A stretch of DNA of 64,000 nucleotides from an uncultured Ruminococcus sp. (GTDB lineage Bacteria; Bacillota; Clostridia; Oscillospirales; Ruminococcaceae). The translations under genes and the position numbers were made by a program. Under the pieces are notes generated by a model. It searched no databases, was not told the origin of the DNA, and worked only from the letters and a program-made list of their open reading frames with translations. The first letter of the stretch is position 1. Each line of letters opens with the position of its first letter. Positions 44,767-53,096 of this stretch are shown here, piece by piece. The stretch is taken from contig CADAEJ010000001.1 of assembly GCA_902786965.1 (NCBI GenBank), positions 62,001 through 126,000 of the forward strand. The letters are read 5' to 3'.

Positions 44767-45966
44767 ATGAAAGTATTGGTAGTAAATGCAGGTTCGTCAT
44801 CACTTAAATATCAGCTTCTTGATATGACTGATGAATCTGTTATAGCAAAGGGAAACTGCGACAGGATCGGTATCGGCGGTCACGTCAGCGCTAAAACAGG
44901 TGACGGCAGAAAGTATGAGGCTGACTGCAACTTCCCTACACACACAGAGGCTTTTGAAAAGCTGGTAGAGATACTTACCAGCGGTGACACAAAGGTTATC
45001 GACTCTATGGACGAGATATCCGCTGTTGGTCACAGAATAGTGCAGGGTGCAGAGGTATTCTCCGAGGCTTGCCTTGTAACAGATGAAGTTATTGACAAGA
45101 TCGACGGTCTGGCAGAGCTTGCACCTGTACATAACCACGCTCATGCGCTCGCACTCAGAGCATGCAAGAAGGTTATGCCTGCAACAACTCCGCAGGTAGT
45201 TGTATTTGATACAGCTTTCCACCAGACAATGCCTCCGAAGGCTTATATGTTCGGTCTTCCTTACGAGGATTATGAGAAGCTTCACGTAAGAAAGTACGGT
45301 TTCCACGGAACATCTCACAGATTTGTTTCCGCAGCACTTGCACAGGCAATGGGCAAGGATATCAAGGATCTCAAGATAGTTTCCTGCCACCTGGGCAACG
45401 GTTCGTCCATAACGGCTGTTGACGGCGGAAAGTCTGTTGACACAACAATGGGATTTACTCCTCTTGACGGTGTTATAATGGGAACACGTTCAGGAAGCGT
45501 TGACCCATCAGCAGTTGATTTCGTTGCTGAAAAGCACGGATTTACACCGGCACAGATGAGTGATTATCTCAACAAAAAGTCCGGATTCCTCGGTATTTCG
45601 GGCGTATCATCTGATAACAGAGATATTATTGCCGGTGCTAAGGAAGGCAACAAGAGATGCGAGCTTGTCAACGATATGCTCACATACGAGATCAAGAAGT
45701 ACATAGGTTCTTTTGCCGCTGCTATGAACGGACTTGACGCTGTTCTGTTCACAGGCGGCATCGGCGAGAACGAGGCTCTGGTACGTTCAATGGCTTGCTC
45801 GGATATGGATTTCCTCGGTATCAAGCTTGACGAAGAAGTTAATGCTTCTGTAAGAGGCAAGCTTTGCAAGATCTCTGCTGCTGATTCAAAGGTTGAGGTA
45901 TGGATCGTACCTACAAACGAGGAGCTGCTTATCGCAAGAGATACTCTGGCACTTATCAGCAAATAA
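44767..45966 (+). CDS. ackA: Acetate kinase AckA
   Basis: 399 residues, usual length. Interconverts acetyl phosphate and acetate with ATP formation; the main energy step of acetate fermentation. Motifs: VLVVNAGSSSLKYQLL, GHRIVQGAEVFSEA, the substrate region FHGTSHRFV, and the nucleotide site FTGGIGENEALVR. Start ATG at 44767 follows GGAG by nine bases. There is no pta gene next to it in the window. Confidence 0.98.
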   Translation: MKVLVVNAGSSSLKYQLLDMTDESVIAKGNCDRIGIGGHVSAKTGDGRKYEADCNFPTHTEAFEKLVEILTSGDTKVIDSMDEISAVGHRIVQGAEVFSEACLVTDEVIDKIDGLAELAPVHNHAHALALRACKKVMPATTPQVVVFDTAFHQTMPPKAYMFGLPYEDYEKLHVRKYGFHGTSHRFVSAALAQAMGKDIKDLKIVSCHLGNGSSITAVDGGKSVDTTMGFTPLDGVIMGTRSGSVDPSAVDFVAEKHGFTPAQMSDYLNKKSGFLGISGVSSDNRDIIAGAKEGNKRCELVNDMLTYEIKKYIGSFAAAMNGLDAVLFTGGIGENEALVRSMACSDMDFLGIKLDEEVNASVRGKLCKISAADSKVEVWIVPTNEELLIARDTLALISK

Positions 45967-45982
45967 ATCATCATACAAAATG

Positions 45983-46023
45983 AAAAGACTTGTCACTTCA
46001 AATAAGCGGCAAGTCTTTTTTTA
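45983..46023. terminator. Bidirectional terminator between ackA and the polyphosphate phosphotransferase gene
   Basis: Stem AAAAGACTTG / CAAGTCTTTT (45983-45992 and 46010-46019) with T-run on the plus strand (nine T in total) and a weaker T-rich stretch on the minus strand. It lies between two convergent stop codons. Confidence 0.85.
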
Positions 46024-47529
46024 TTATTTATCAAGCTTTTCCTGTATCCTATCAATGATCGTTTTCATCGCCTTGATACGCGCATATTTTTTATCATTTC
46101 CCTCGATAATAGTCCACGGTGCAGCCTTAGTTGAGGTCTTTTCTATCATCGTGTCGATATACTTTTCGTAAATATCCCACTTCTCACGGTTACGCCAGTC
46201 CTCATCGGTTATCTTCCACTGCTTTTCGGGCGTATTCTGCCGCAGGGTGAAACGCTTTAGCTGTTCCTGCTTATCAATGTTTATCCAGAACTTGATAACT
46301 ACTGCGCCCCACTGCATCAGCAGCTTTTCAAACTCGTTTATCTCCTGATACGCTTGCTCTACCCTTTCAGGCGGTGTTATGTTTTCGATCGGCTCGACCA
46401 TTACCCTGCCATACCATGTACGGTCAAAGATAGTAAAGTGACCGTCATTTTCAAGCCGTGTCCAGAAGCGGTACAGATAGTGCCTTGCAAGCTCGTACTT
46501 ATCGGGCGCAGCAATAGGCTCGACCTCATAGCCTCTCGGGTCAAGTGCATTGGCAACACGCCTGATATTACCGCCCTTTCCCGCTGCGTCCCAGCCCTCA
46601 TAGCAGATTATAACAGGTATTTTCTTCTGATAGCAGAGATTTTGCAGTTTGAACAGCTTATTCTGGTATTTTTCAAGCAGTTCGTCATACTCCTCGTCCG
46701 TAAGAGTCTTTTCAACAAGCGCAGCCTCTCTTACCTTCTGCATTTTAGCCATTTCAAACTTTTCGGGCTTTACATCTACAAGGTCAAGCTGGTTTTTAGG
46801 AGTGAACGGCTTACCCTCTGCTTTAGCTGCAAGCTTGCCCTCAACTGCCTCGACAAGCACTCTGACCATTTCAAGCTTTGCCCAGGTCTTATCGTTTGCG
46901 CCAATGACATTCCACACTCCGCTGGCGGTATTAGTACGGGTTATCATTTCATCATAGTATTTAGTAAATTTCTCACGCTTTTTGAGATTGTAAAGGTCAT
47001 GCTCGTCAACGCGCCAGCTGGTATACTCTGACGAGGTGAGCTTTTTGATGCGCTTTTTCTGCTCGTCTTCAGATATATGCAAAAAGAACTTGACAATCAG
47101 ATAACCATCATCAGCAAGCTGTCTTTCAAAGACGTTGATATCATCAAAGCGCCTGCGCATCTCGGCTTTGTCGATCTCGTCATAGAGATACGCATTTGCT
47201 GTATCACGGTACCAGCTGCGGTCAAGGATAAGGAAATTCCCTGCCATCGGCATAGCGCACGCATAGCGCCAAAGCCACGGTTTTCTGCACTCGACCTCGT
47301 TAGGCTTGCCAAATGACATTACTTTATAAAACCTTGGGTCAAGACACTTGATAAGCTGTGCAATCTGCGAGCCCTTTCCCGATGCTGACCAGCCGTCGAT
47401 CGTGATTATAACAGGCAATCCGTTATCTTTGATCTTTGTCTCAAGGGCAGAAAGCCTTGCACGAAGTTTTTCTATCTGCTCTGCACACTGGTCTTTGGTT
47501 ATTTCGTTCTGTTTGATCTTATCCAGCAT
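46024..47529 (-). CDS. pap: Polyphosphate:AMP phosphotransferase (tandem PPK2, class II Pap type)
   Basis: 501 residues with two PPK2 domains. Domain 1: GWSASGKGS P-loop, then LDRSWYRDT. Domain 2: GWDAAGKGGNIRRV, then FDRTWYGRVMVEPIE. Tandem PPK2 proteins phosphorylate AMP to ADP with polyphosphate. The second domain looks the catalytic one with the intact Asp and Lys/Arg residues. Start ATG at 47527-47529 follows GAGGTG. Convergent with ackA. Confidence 0.9.
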   Translation of the reverse strand: MLDKIKQNEITKDQCAEQIEKLRARLSALETKIKDNGLPVIITIDGWSASGKGSQIAQLIKCLDPRFYKVMSFGKPNEVECRKPWLWRYACAMPMAGNFLILDRSWYRDTANAYLYDEIDKAEMRRRFDDINVFERQLADDGYLIVKFFLHISEDEQKKRIKKLTSSEYTSWRVDEHDLYNLKKREKFTKYYDEMITRTNTASGVWNVIGANDKTWAKLEMVRVLVEAVEGKLAAKAEGKPFTPKNQLDLVDVKPEKFEMAKMQKVREAALVEKTLTDEEYDELLEKYQNKLFKLQNLCYQKKIPVIICYEGWDAAGKGGNIRRVANALDPRGYEVEPIAAPDKYELARHYLYRFWTRLENDGHFTIFDRTWYGRVMVEPIENITPPERVEQAYQEINEFEKLLMQWGAVVIKFWINIDKQEQLKRFTLRQNTPEKQWKITDEDWRNREKWDIYEKYIDTMIEKTSTKAAPWTIIEGNDKKYARIKAMKTIIDRIQEKLDK

Positions 47530-47694
47530 TTTTATCACCTCTGTAAAAATATTATCGCGCAATACCTATAATATTATTATAGAATAAAATCTGCTGCAAG
47601 TATATTGACAATATTACTAAAAATTTAATCTCCATTTTGTTAATATGAAGTTCACAAATATCTTGTATACTGAAAAAATATTGAGGTGAACTAA

Positions 47695-48696
47695 ATGGCT
47701 GATAAAACAGATAATAAAAATAAGGCTCTGCTTGACAGCGATGACTACGAATACGAAAAGCAGATCTATGATAAGCAAAAGCAGCAGGAGCAAGAGCTTG
47801 AGGCAAAACGTGCAGCATTAAGAGAGGAACGCAAAAGGCGCGAAAAAGAAGAAAAGCGTGAGCACGAGCGTCAGCTTGCCAAGGAACGCATCGAGCTTAT
47901 GAAGCACAAAGGCGAAGCTCAAAACAGCGATGGCGGCGAAGATACAAAGGCTTCCCAAGAGCAGTCTGAAGTCAGCGGCGAGGATACAAGCAGCAATAAG
48001 AAAAAGTCTGTGGTAAAAAAAGCCGACAATTTCTTCTATCATAACAAGTGGTGGCTGGGAATGCTCGCAATAATCCTGTGCGTTGCAGGATTTATTCTGT
48101 ACAACGAGCTGACAAGAAAGCGCCCTGACCTTGTTGTGTATATGATTTGCGACAATGACTTACAGCAAAGGCAGCAGCCGCTTGAGGAATTCTTTGAGGA
48201 GTATGTTGACGATATTGACGGAAACGGCTATGTTCACGTTGAAGTGCAGATCATACCGCTTGACAGATCCTTGCATGACCAGACACAGATGGACAACAAC
48301 ACAATGTTTCTGACGCAGCTGTATTCGACCAAGAATATGCTTGTTATAACAGATTCCAATACAGATGACTACTATATGGAGATAATGGACAGCACTCTCA
48401 AAAGCAAGTTCCCTGGCAACAAATACGTTGATGAGCGCGGATTCTCGCTGAATATGAAACAGGTTGCTGACAAGCTTGAATTTGAAAATATGCCAAATGA
48501 TATACATATTTCAATAAGGCAGCCTGTTGCTACTGTTGATGACAGTCTGGAAACTGCAAAAAAGAATTATGACATAAATTTCAAATACCTTGAGAAAATG
48601 ATAAATGATCTAACGCAAAAGGCCGAAGAATCAAATGATCCAGGGCTGACGACCGAGCCAAAAAAGAAAGACAACTCGTCTTCAGTGGCTGAATAG
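47695..48696 (+). CDS. Membrane protein with long charged coiled-coil N-terminus, unknown function
   Basis: 333 residues. Residues 15-75 are an almost unbroken Glu/Lys/Arg/Gln helix, likely a coiled coil, in the cytoplasm. A single membrane segment is at about 119-137 (WLGMLAIILCVAGFILYNEL). The remaining 195 residues would be outside: a domain with LVVYMICDND, VHVEVQIIPLD and KNMLVITDSN strands. I do not recognise a family. RBS GAGGTGAACTAA. It has its own terminator and precedes the sigma factor gene. Confidence 0.7.
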   Translation: MADKTDNKNKALLDSDDYEYEKQIYDKQKQQEQELEAKRAALREERKRREKEEKREHERQLAKERIELMKHKGEAQNSDGGEDTKASQEQSEVSGEDTSSNKKKSVVKKADNFFYHNKWWLGMLAIILCVAGFILYNELTRKRPDLVVYMICDNDLQQRQQPLEEFFEEYVDDIDGNGYVHVEVQIIPLDRSLHDQTQMDNNTMFLTQLYSTKNMLVITDSNTDDYYMEIMDSTLKSKFPGNKYVDERGFSLNMKQVADKLEFENMPNDIHISIRQPVATVDDSLETAKKNYDINFKYLEKMINDLTQKAEESNDPGLTTEPKKKDNSSSVAE

Positions 48697-48702
48697 TGCT
48701 TT

Positions 48703-48737
48703 AAAAGACGTGTTTTGAGAAAAACTCGTCTTTTTTT
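48703..48737 (+). terminator. Rho-independent terminator of the 47695 gene
   Basis: AAAAGACG at 48703-48710 pairs with CGTCTTTT at 48726-48733, with an inner GTTTT/AAAAC helix, then more T. It starts seven bases after the stop codon. Confidence 0.88.
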
Positions 48738-48820
48738 ATAATATCTCAAAACTTTTTGCACAAAAACGGGCTTGTGGATCGTATATATATCAGAAGGCTA
48801 AGGAAAGGGGGAAGCGCTTC

Positions 48821-49300
48821 TTGGATAAAGCAAAAGTCGCTAAAGCTTATGATAAATATGCTCAGACTGTTGTAAGGGCTGCGTGGCACTACTCGGGAAA
48901 CGAGCAAACCGCACAGGACTGCGCACAGGAAGCGTTTCTAAGGCTTTTGCAGCAGGAGAATATGACTGATGAACATATTCTTCCCTGGCTTATCCGCACA
49001 GCAGTCAACATCGCAAAGGATATCGTTAAATCAGCTGCAAACAATATGAATGTTCCGCTTGAAGATGCAGCGTATAAGATATCTGACATAAATGACCAGC
49101 AAATGTGCGAGCGTGCCGCAATGCGTGCGATCCTTTCATTAGACGAGCAATACCGATTACCCTTGTACCTGCATATAGCAGAGGAAAGAACTCTGCGCGA
49201 GATATCAAAGATGATCGGCAGGAATCTCAACACAACAGCATCACTTATAAGACGCGGCAAAAAACTGCTGCAAAAGGCTTACAGGAAGGAGGAACTGTAA
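48821..49300 (+). CDS. ECF-type RNA polymerase sigma factor
   Basis: 159 residues. Region 2: the block around ALHYSGNEQTAQDCAQEAFLRLL (seen as QDCAQEAFLRLL). Region 4: SLDEQYRLPLYLHIAEERTLREISKMIGRNLNTTASLIRRGKKLL. TTG start after AAAGGGGG, with a perfect palindrome GAAGCGCTTC at 48811-48820 between them. The next gene overlaps its stop by one base (TAATG) and encodes a single-pass membrane protein, the usual arrangement for an ECF sigma factor and its membrane anti-sigma. Targets unknown. Confidence 0.88.
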   Translation: MDKAKVAKAYDKYAQTVVRAAWHYSGNEQTAQDCAQEAFLRLLQQENMTDEHILPWLIRTAVNIAKDIVKSAANNMNVPLEDAAYKISDINDQQMCERAAMRAILSLDEQYRLPLYLHIAEERTLREISKMIGRNLNTTASLIRRGKKLLQKAYRKEEL

Positions 49301-50325
49301 TGAGCAAGAAGGATGTTTTCAAGTACTACAAAAGCGGTATTGAAAAAATATCGGCAAAGAGCAATCCGTTTGCTGATGCACCCGAGGAAACAAACGGCAC
49401 CGAATCTGACGATGCCGTTACCTCTGCTGCTCACATCAAATCAAATCTTTGGATGATGATCGCGGCAGCGCTTGCTTTATGCGTTGCAGTGGGAACTTTT
49501 ATTATTATAAGTAAAACAGTCAAGATCGACCATACATATGGATCAGGTCAGGAATCAAAGGCTGTTCAGACAACAGACACTTCCCTGCCGCTGACAGTTT
49601 CATCTTTACCTGATGTATCTGACAGCAGCAAGCTTGTATTAACATCTTCCGCAGCCGATGTAAGCTCCGCTGCACCCGACAAAGAAACAATGGAAACAGT
49701 TCAGCAGGCGATCGACAACTATTCAAAAGCTGAAGACGGTATTCAGGAGGTCTTTGCAGAGATAAAAAAGCTATCGAAAGATAATGATACTGACAAAAAC
49801 AAGATAAATGGCTTTGCAGGCACATTACAGTCATACTACCAAATACAAAAGGACTCGGTAAATAAAATATTATACTTCAAGCATTCACTACCCGAAATAA
49901 TAGTGCTTGATACGCGCTTTGTTGAAGGCAGCAACCCTGAGACAATACGCGCTACCGTTCTGAACCTCGGCGCATCAACTGCTGTGATAAGCGGCGTTGC
50001 AAAGCTTAAACTATCTGATACGGAGTATGCCTACTGCATAATGGCGGAGCAGAAAAGCATAGAACACCAAAGCTGTAAGCATACCGCGTGGTACAGCTCG
50101 TTAAACAATGAAAGCGGTATCAACTTGAAAAACAAGATACTGGATAATGAGGACAGCAAAAAAATCGACGCAGCAGTGCAGGTCACAAGCGGCGGAACAG
50201 CTAAAGAGATAAATTGCGAGGTTACTTTTAAAGCCCGAAATGCAATGAACGAGCAGGACGAAAAAACTGTCCTTGAAATTCTCAGGATGGATAAAGAGCC
50301 GGGCGAAAGCCAAATATCTGGATAA
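49300..50325 (+). CDS. Putative membrane anti-sigma factor partner
   Basis: 341 residues. Short cytoplasmic part of about 48 residues, a single membrane segment (about 49-71, WMMIAAALALCVAVGTFIII), then a Ser/Thr-rich linker and an outside domain of about 200 residues. The cytoplasmic part is too short to show a zinc anti-sigma (ZAS) HxxxCxxC motif, and no such motif is present. The anti-sigma role is inferred from the one-base overlap with the ECF sigma gene and from topology. RseP in this window could process it. RBS AGGAGG. Confidence 0.6.
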   Translation: MSKKDVFKYYKSGIEKISAKSNPFADAPEETNGTESDDAVTSAAHIKSNLWMMIAAALALCVAVGTFIIISKTVKIDHTYGSGQESKAVQTTDTSLPLTVSSLPDVSDSSKLVLTSSAADVSSAAPDKETMETVQQAIDNYSKAEDGIQEVFAEIKKLSKDNDTDKNKINGFAGTLQSYYQIQKDSVNKILYFKHSLPEIIVLDTRFVEGSNPETIRATVLNLGASTAVISGVAKLKLSDTEYAYCIMAEQKSIEHQSCKHTAWYSSLNNESGINLKNKILDNEDSKKIDAAVQVTSGGTAKEINCEVTFKARNAMNEQDEKTVLEILRMDKEPGESQISG

Positions 50326-50342
50326 GAATTACTTGTCAACAC

Positions 50343-50371
50343 TTGACAATAATAGTATATAAGGTTATAAT
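50343..50371 (+). promoter_or_regulatory. SigA-type promoter of the zinc-ribbon ABC operon
   Basis: Perfect consensus TTGACA, 17 bases, TATAAT, starting 18 bases after the stop of the putative anti-sigma gene. The ABC genes can thus be transcribed independently of the sigma factor. Confidence 0.9.
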
Positions 50372-50441
50372 GTGTAAAAAAGAATTAAACATTCAATACA
50401 AAAATCATAAAGCAAAATAAGATAAGAAAGGGAGATCTGAT

Positions 50442-51572
50442 TTGAACACTAATGATCCAAACGAATTTACAAATCAGAATGCTGATCCAAATACTGTGAA
50501 TACAGCACAAAAGGCCGAACCTGCTGCTTTGTATTGCAGCCACTGCGGAAGGCAGATATCGCCTGACAGCATATTCTGTAACTACTGTGCAACACCTGTT
50601 GCTGCGGCAAAAGTTGATCAGCAGCCTTACGGTGCGCCAGCTAATCCGCAAAGCAATTTCGGCGCATACGCACACGATCAGTCAAATACGATGGGCAGTT
50701 CATTCACTGCGCAAGGCGCAATGAACGATCCCTATCAGTATCATCCAAACGCGCCATACAATAATCAGGCAGGCAATACAGGCTTTGGCGGATATCAGTT
50801 CTCTGCGTACAACGCGTTTGCGATGGATCCGCGATATAAGCAGTTCCAGGTCAGCAACTTACAGCCAGGGCAGAGAGAGATCGTTCGCTGCACACAGGTA
50901 TCAAAAAGCTACGGCAGCAGCAACGCTCTCAACCCTTTGAACCTTGTTATCGGCAACGGCCGCGTTATAGGTCTGCTTGGACCTAACGGAAGCGGTAAAA
51001 CTACGCTGATAAAGCTTATGTGCGGATTACTTACTCCAACGACAGGCACAATAACGATCAACTCAACACCTATTGGCGCGGCTACAAAGGCAATGGTATC
51101 ATATCTTCCGGACCGTACATATATCCCCGATTGGATGAAGATACGAAACATTCTTGATTATTTCTGCGATTTCTACGCAGATTTTCGCCGTCCTTTAGCT
51201 GAAACAATGCTGGGTAATCTGCACATCGATCCCAACGCTGTTATGAAAACTCTTTCAAAAGGTACTCAGGAAAAGGTTCAGCTTGTACTTGTCATGAGCC
51301 GAAATGCAAGCTTGTATCTGCTTGACGAACCTATCGCAGGCGTTGACCCTGTTGCAAGAGATTATATCCTTGATACGATCATTCGTGCGCACAATCCTGA
51401 TTCAAGCGTTGTTATTTCCACACATCTTATCACCGATATCGAGCCTGCACTCAACGAAGTAATTATGATAAAATACGGCAGCCTTGCTTTGCAGGGTGAT
51501 GCCGATCAGCTGAGAAGGACCTTTGGCAAATCACTCAATGATATTTTCAAGGAGGTGTTTGCAGGATGTTAA
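50442..51572 (+). CDS. ABC transporter ATP-binding protein with N-terminal zinc ribbon
   Basis: 376 residues. An N-terminal zinc ribbon (Cys 32, 35, 46, 49 in CSHCGRQ and CNYC), then a Gln/Asn/Gly/Pro/Tyr-rich linker (about 55-128), then an ABC ATPase: Walker A GPNGSGKTT at about 180-188, signature TLSKGTQEK (LSKGT instead of LSGGQ), Walker B LYLLDEPIAGVDP and the switch His in STHLI. TTG start after GGGAG. Overlaps the permease gene by seven bases. Confidence 0.88.
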   Translation: MNTNDPNEFTNQNADPNTVNTAQKAEPAALYCSHCGRQISPDSIFCNYCATPVAAAKVDQQPYGAPANPQSNFGAYAHDQSNTMGSSFTAQGAMNDPYQYHPNAPYNNQAGNTGFGGYQFSAYNAFAMDPRYKQFQVSNLQPGQREIVRCTQVSKSYGSSNALNPLNLVIGNGRVIGLLGPNGSGKTTLIKLMCGLLTPTTGTITINSTPIGAATKAMVSYLPDRTYIPDWMKIRNILDYFCDFYADFRRPLAETMLGNLHIDPNAVMKTLSKGTQEKVQLVLVMSRNASLYLLDEPIAGVDPVARDYILDTIIRAHNPDSSVVISTHLITDIEPALNEVIMIKYGSLALQGDADQLRRTFGKSLNDIFKEVFAGC

Positions 51573-52306
51573 GAAAGCTGCTAAAGTACGAGTTTATCTT
51601 CTTGATAAAGGATTTCTCTCGTATCTACATCATCTATGGGATCGAAGTATTGATCCTGGCACTGCTGCTTAGCATAGGTGGCACGCCCACAGCTCACGGG
51701 CTTTACACACTTATCAGTATTTTTGCAATAATATATTATATTTTTACATTCGTTCTTGCATTACTGACTATATCCCACAACGTTCGGCGATTTAAAAAGA
51801 ATATGTTCAGCCACGAAGGATACCTGACGAACACACTTCCTGTAACTCCTGCTCAGCACGTTATAGCAAAAGTCATCGTAGGTGCAGTTAATTATGTGAT
51901 CAGCTTTATAGTTATATATCTCGGTATGCTGATACTGTTTGCCTGCACAGGACATGGCGATGATTTCAGAAGAGTAATGGATTTTGCATTTGAGAATCTG
52001 AACCGATTCGACCTTGTCCTTCCATTCTTCTTTCAGATGGCAACGGGATTTCTTGCGCTGCTTATGTCTTGCTACCTGGTTTCCTCAATAAGCTCAATGA
52101 TCGGCGGAAGCAAGGGGGTAAGTGCAGTTCTTGCGGTCGGTCTGGTCATTGGGTATATTATGATAGTTTCGCTGCTTTCATCTGCAATGCAAGGCAGTGA
52201 TACATCAACAACAATGTATATTATGTCACTGGTATATTTAATTGGTGCGGGCATTGAGTTCGGCGCAGTGATACATATCATCAAGAATAATCTTAATCTA
52301 CAGTGA
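51566..52306 (+). CDS. ABC-2 type transporter permease
   Basis: 246 residues with six predicted membrane segments. Partner of the ATPase directly upstream, with a seven-base overlap. Substrate unknown; the small size and pairing with a zinc-ribbon ATPase resemble clostridial efflux systems for peptides or drugs, but this is a guess. Confidence 0.82.
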   Translation: MLRKLLKYEFIFLIKDFSRIYIIYGIEVLILALLLSIGGTPTAHGLYTLISIFAIIYYIFTFVLALLTISHNVRRFKKNMFSHEGYLTNTLPVTPAQHVIAKVIVGAVNYVISFIVIYLGMLILFACTGHGDDFRRVMDFAFENLNRFDLVLPFFFQMATGFLALLMSCYLVSSISSMIGGSKGVSAVLAVGLVIGYIMIVSLLSSAMQGSDTSTTMYIMSLVYLIGAGIEFGAVIHIIKNNLNLQ

Positions 52307-52319
52307 TACACTAATTTAA

Positions 52320-52358
52320 CAGCAGTCAGGCTTTAAAGCTCCGACTGCTGCTTTTTTA
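52320..52358 (+). terminator. Rho-independent terminator of the ABC operon
   Basis: CAGCAGTC / GACTGCTG (52320-52327 and 52343-52350), then C and six T. It begins 13 bases after the permease stop. Confidence 0.9.
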
Positions 52359-52415
52359 TATATAGAAACACACTATCCAAATTGGAACACTCAGAAAATG
52401 TATTGGGTGCTGCTT

Positions 52416-53084
52416 TTACCTTTTTATCTCTCCGTCTTCGATGCGAACGATGCGGTCAGCACCGCTTGCTATGCCCTCATCGTGGGTAACGATAACAACA
52501 GTCTTGTTGTACTTTTTGTTCACCTCGTGCAAGAGCGAGATAACCTCCTCGCCCGTTTTCTTATCAAGATTTCCCGTTGGTTCGTCGCACAGCACTATCT
52601 GCGGGTCGTTGGCAAGTGCGCGCGCTATCGCTGCCCTTTGCTGCTGACCGCCCGAAAGCTCGGACGGCAGGTGCGTTTTTCTGTCTGACAGACCGAGTAT
52701 ATCACACAGTTCATCAATATATGCAGTATCGGGACGCTTGTTCGACAGCAGCACAGGGACGATTATGTTTTCGGTGACGGTAAGCTCTGGGATAAGGCAG
52801 AATTTCTGGAACACAAAGCCAATATTCTCACGCCGTATTTTTGCGAGCTTTTTGTCCTTGGTCTGCGTGACTTTTATGTCACCGATGAACACATCTCCCG
52901 AGGTCGGTCGGTCAAGGCAGCCAAGCATATGCAGCAGCGTTGACTTTCCGCTGCCGCTTGTTCCGCATATAGCTGTGAAACTGCCTTTTTCAATTTCAAG
53001 ATCAACACCTTTGAGTGCATCGACCGTCTGTGTGCCCATTTTGTATTGTTTGGTAAGACCTTGGGTTCTTATTTGAATTTCCAT
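52416..53084 (-). CDS. LolD/MacB-type ABC transporter ATP-binding protein
   Basis: 222 residues. Walker A GTSGSGKST, signature LSGGQQQR, Walker B IVLCDEPTGNLD, then VIVTHD. This class pairs with FtsX-fold permeases; the partner is the gene at 53097-56072, which is interrupted by a stop codon. The gap is 12 bases. The ATPase itself looks intact. Confidence 0.94.
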   Translation of the reverse strand: MEIQIRTQGLTKQYKMGTQTVDALKGVDLEIEKGSFTAICGTSGSGKSTLLHMLGCLDRPTSGDVFIGDIKVTQTKDKKLAKIRRENIGFVFQKFCLIPELTVTENIIVPVLLSNKRPDTAYIDELCDILGLSDRKTHLPSELSGGQQQRAAIARALANDPQIVLCDEPTGNLDKKTGEEVISLLHEVNKKYNKTVVIVTHDEGIASGADRIVRIEDGEIKR

Positions 53085-53096
53085 TTTTGCGCCTCC

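Noticed and set aside
48811..48820. Palindrome GAAGCGCTTC between the ribosome site and TTG start of the sigma factor gene
   Set aside because: Ten bases are short and overlap start signals; it may be chance. It was noted in the gene entry but not promoted to a finding.
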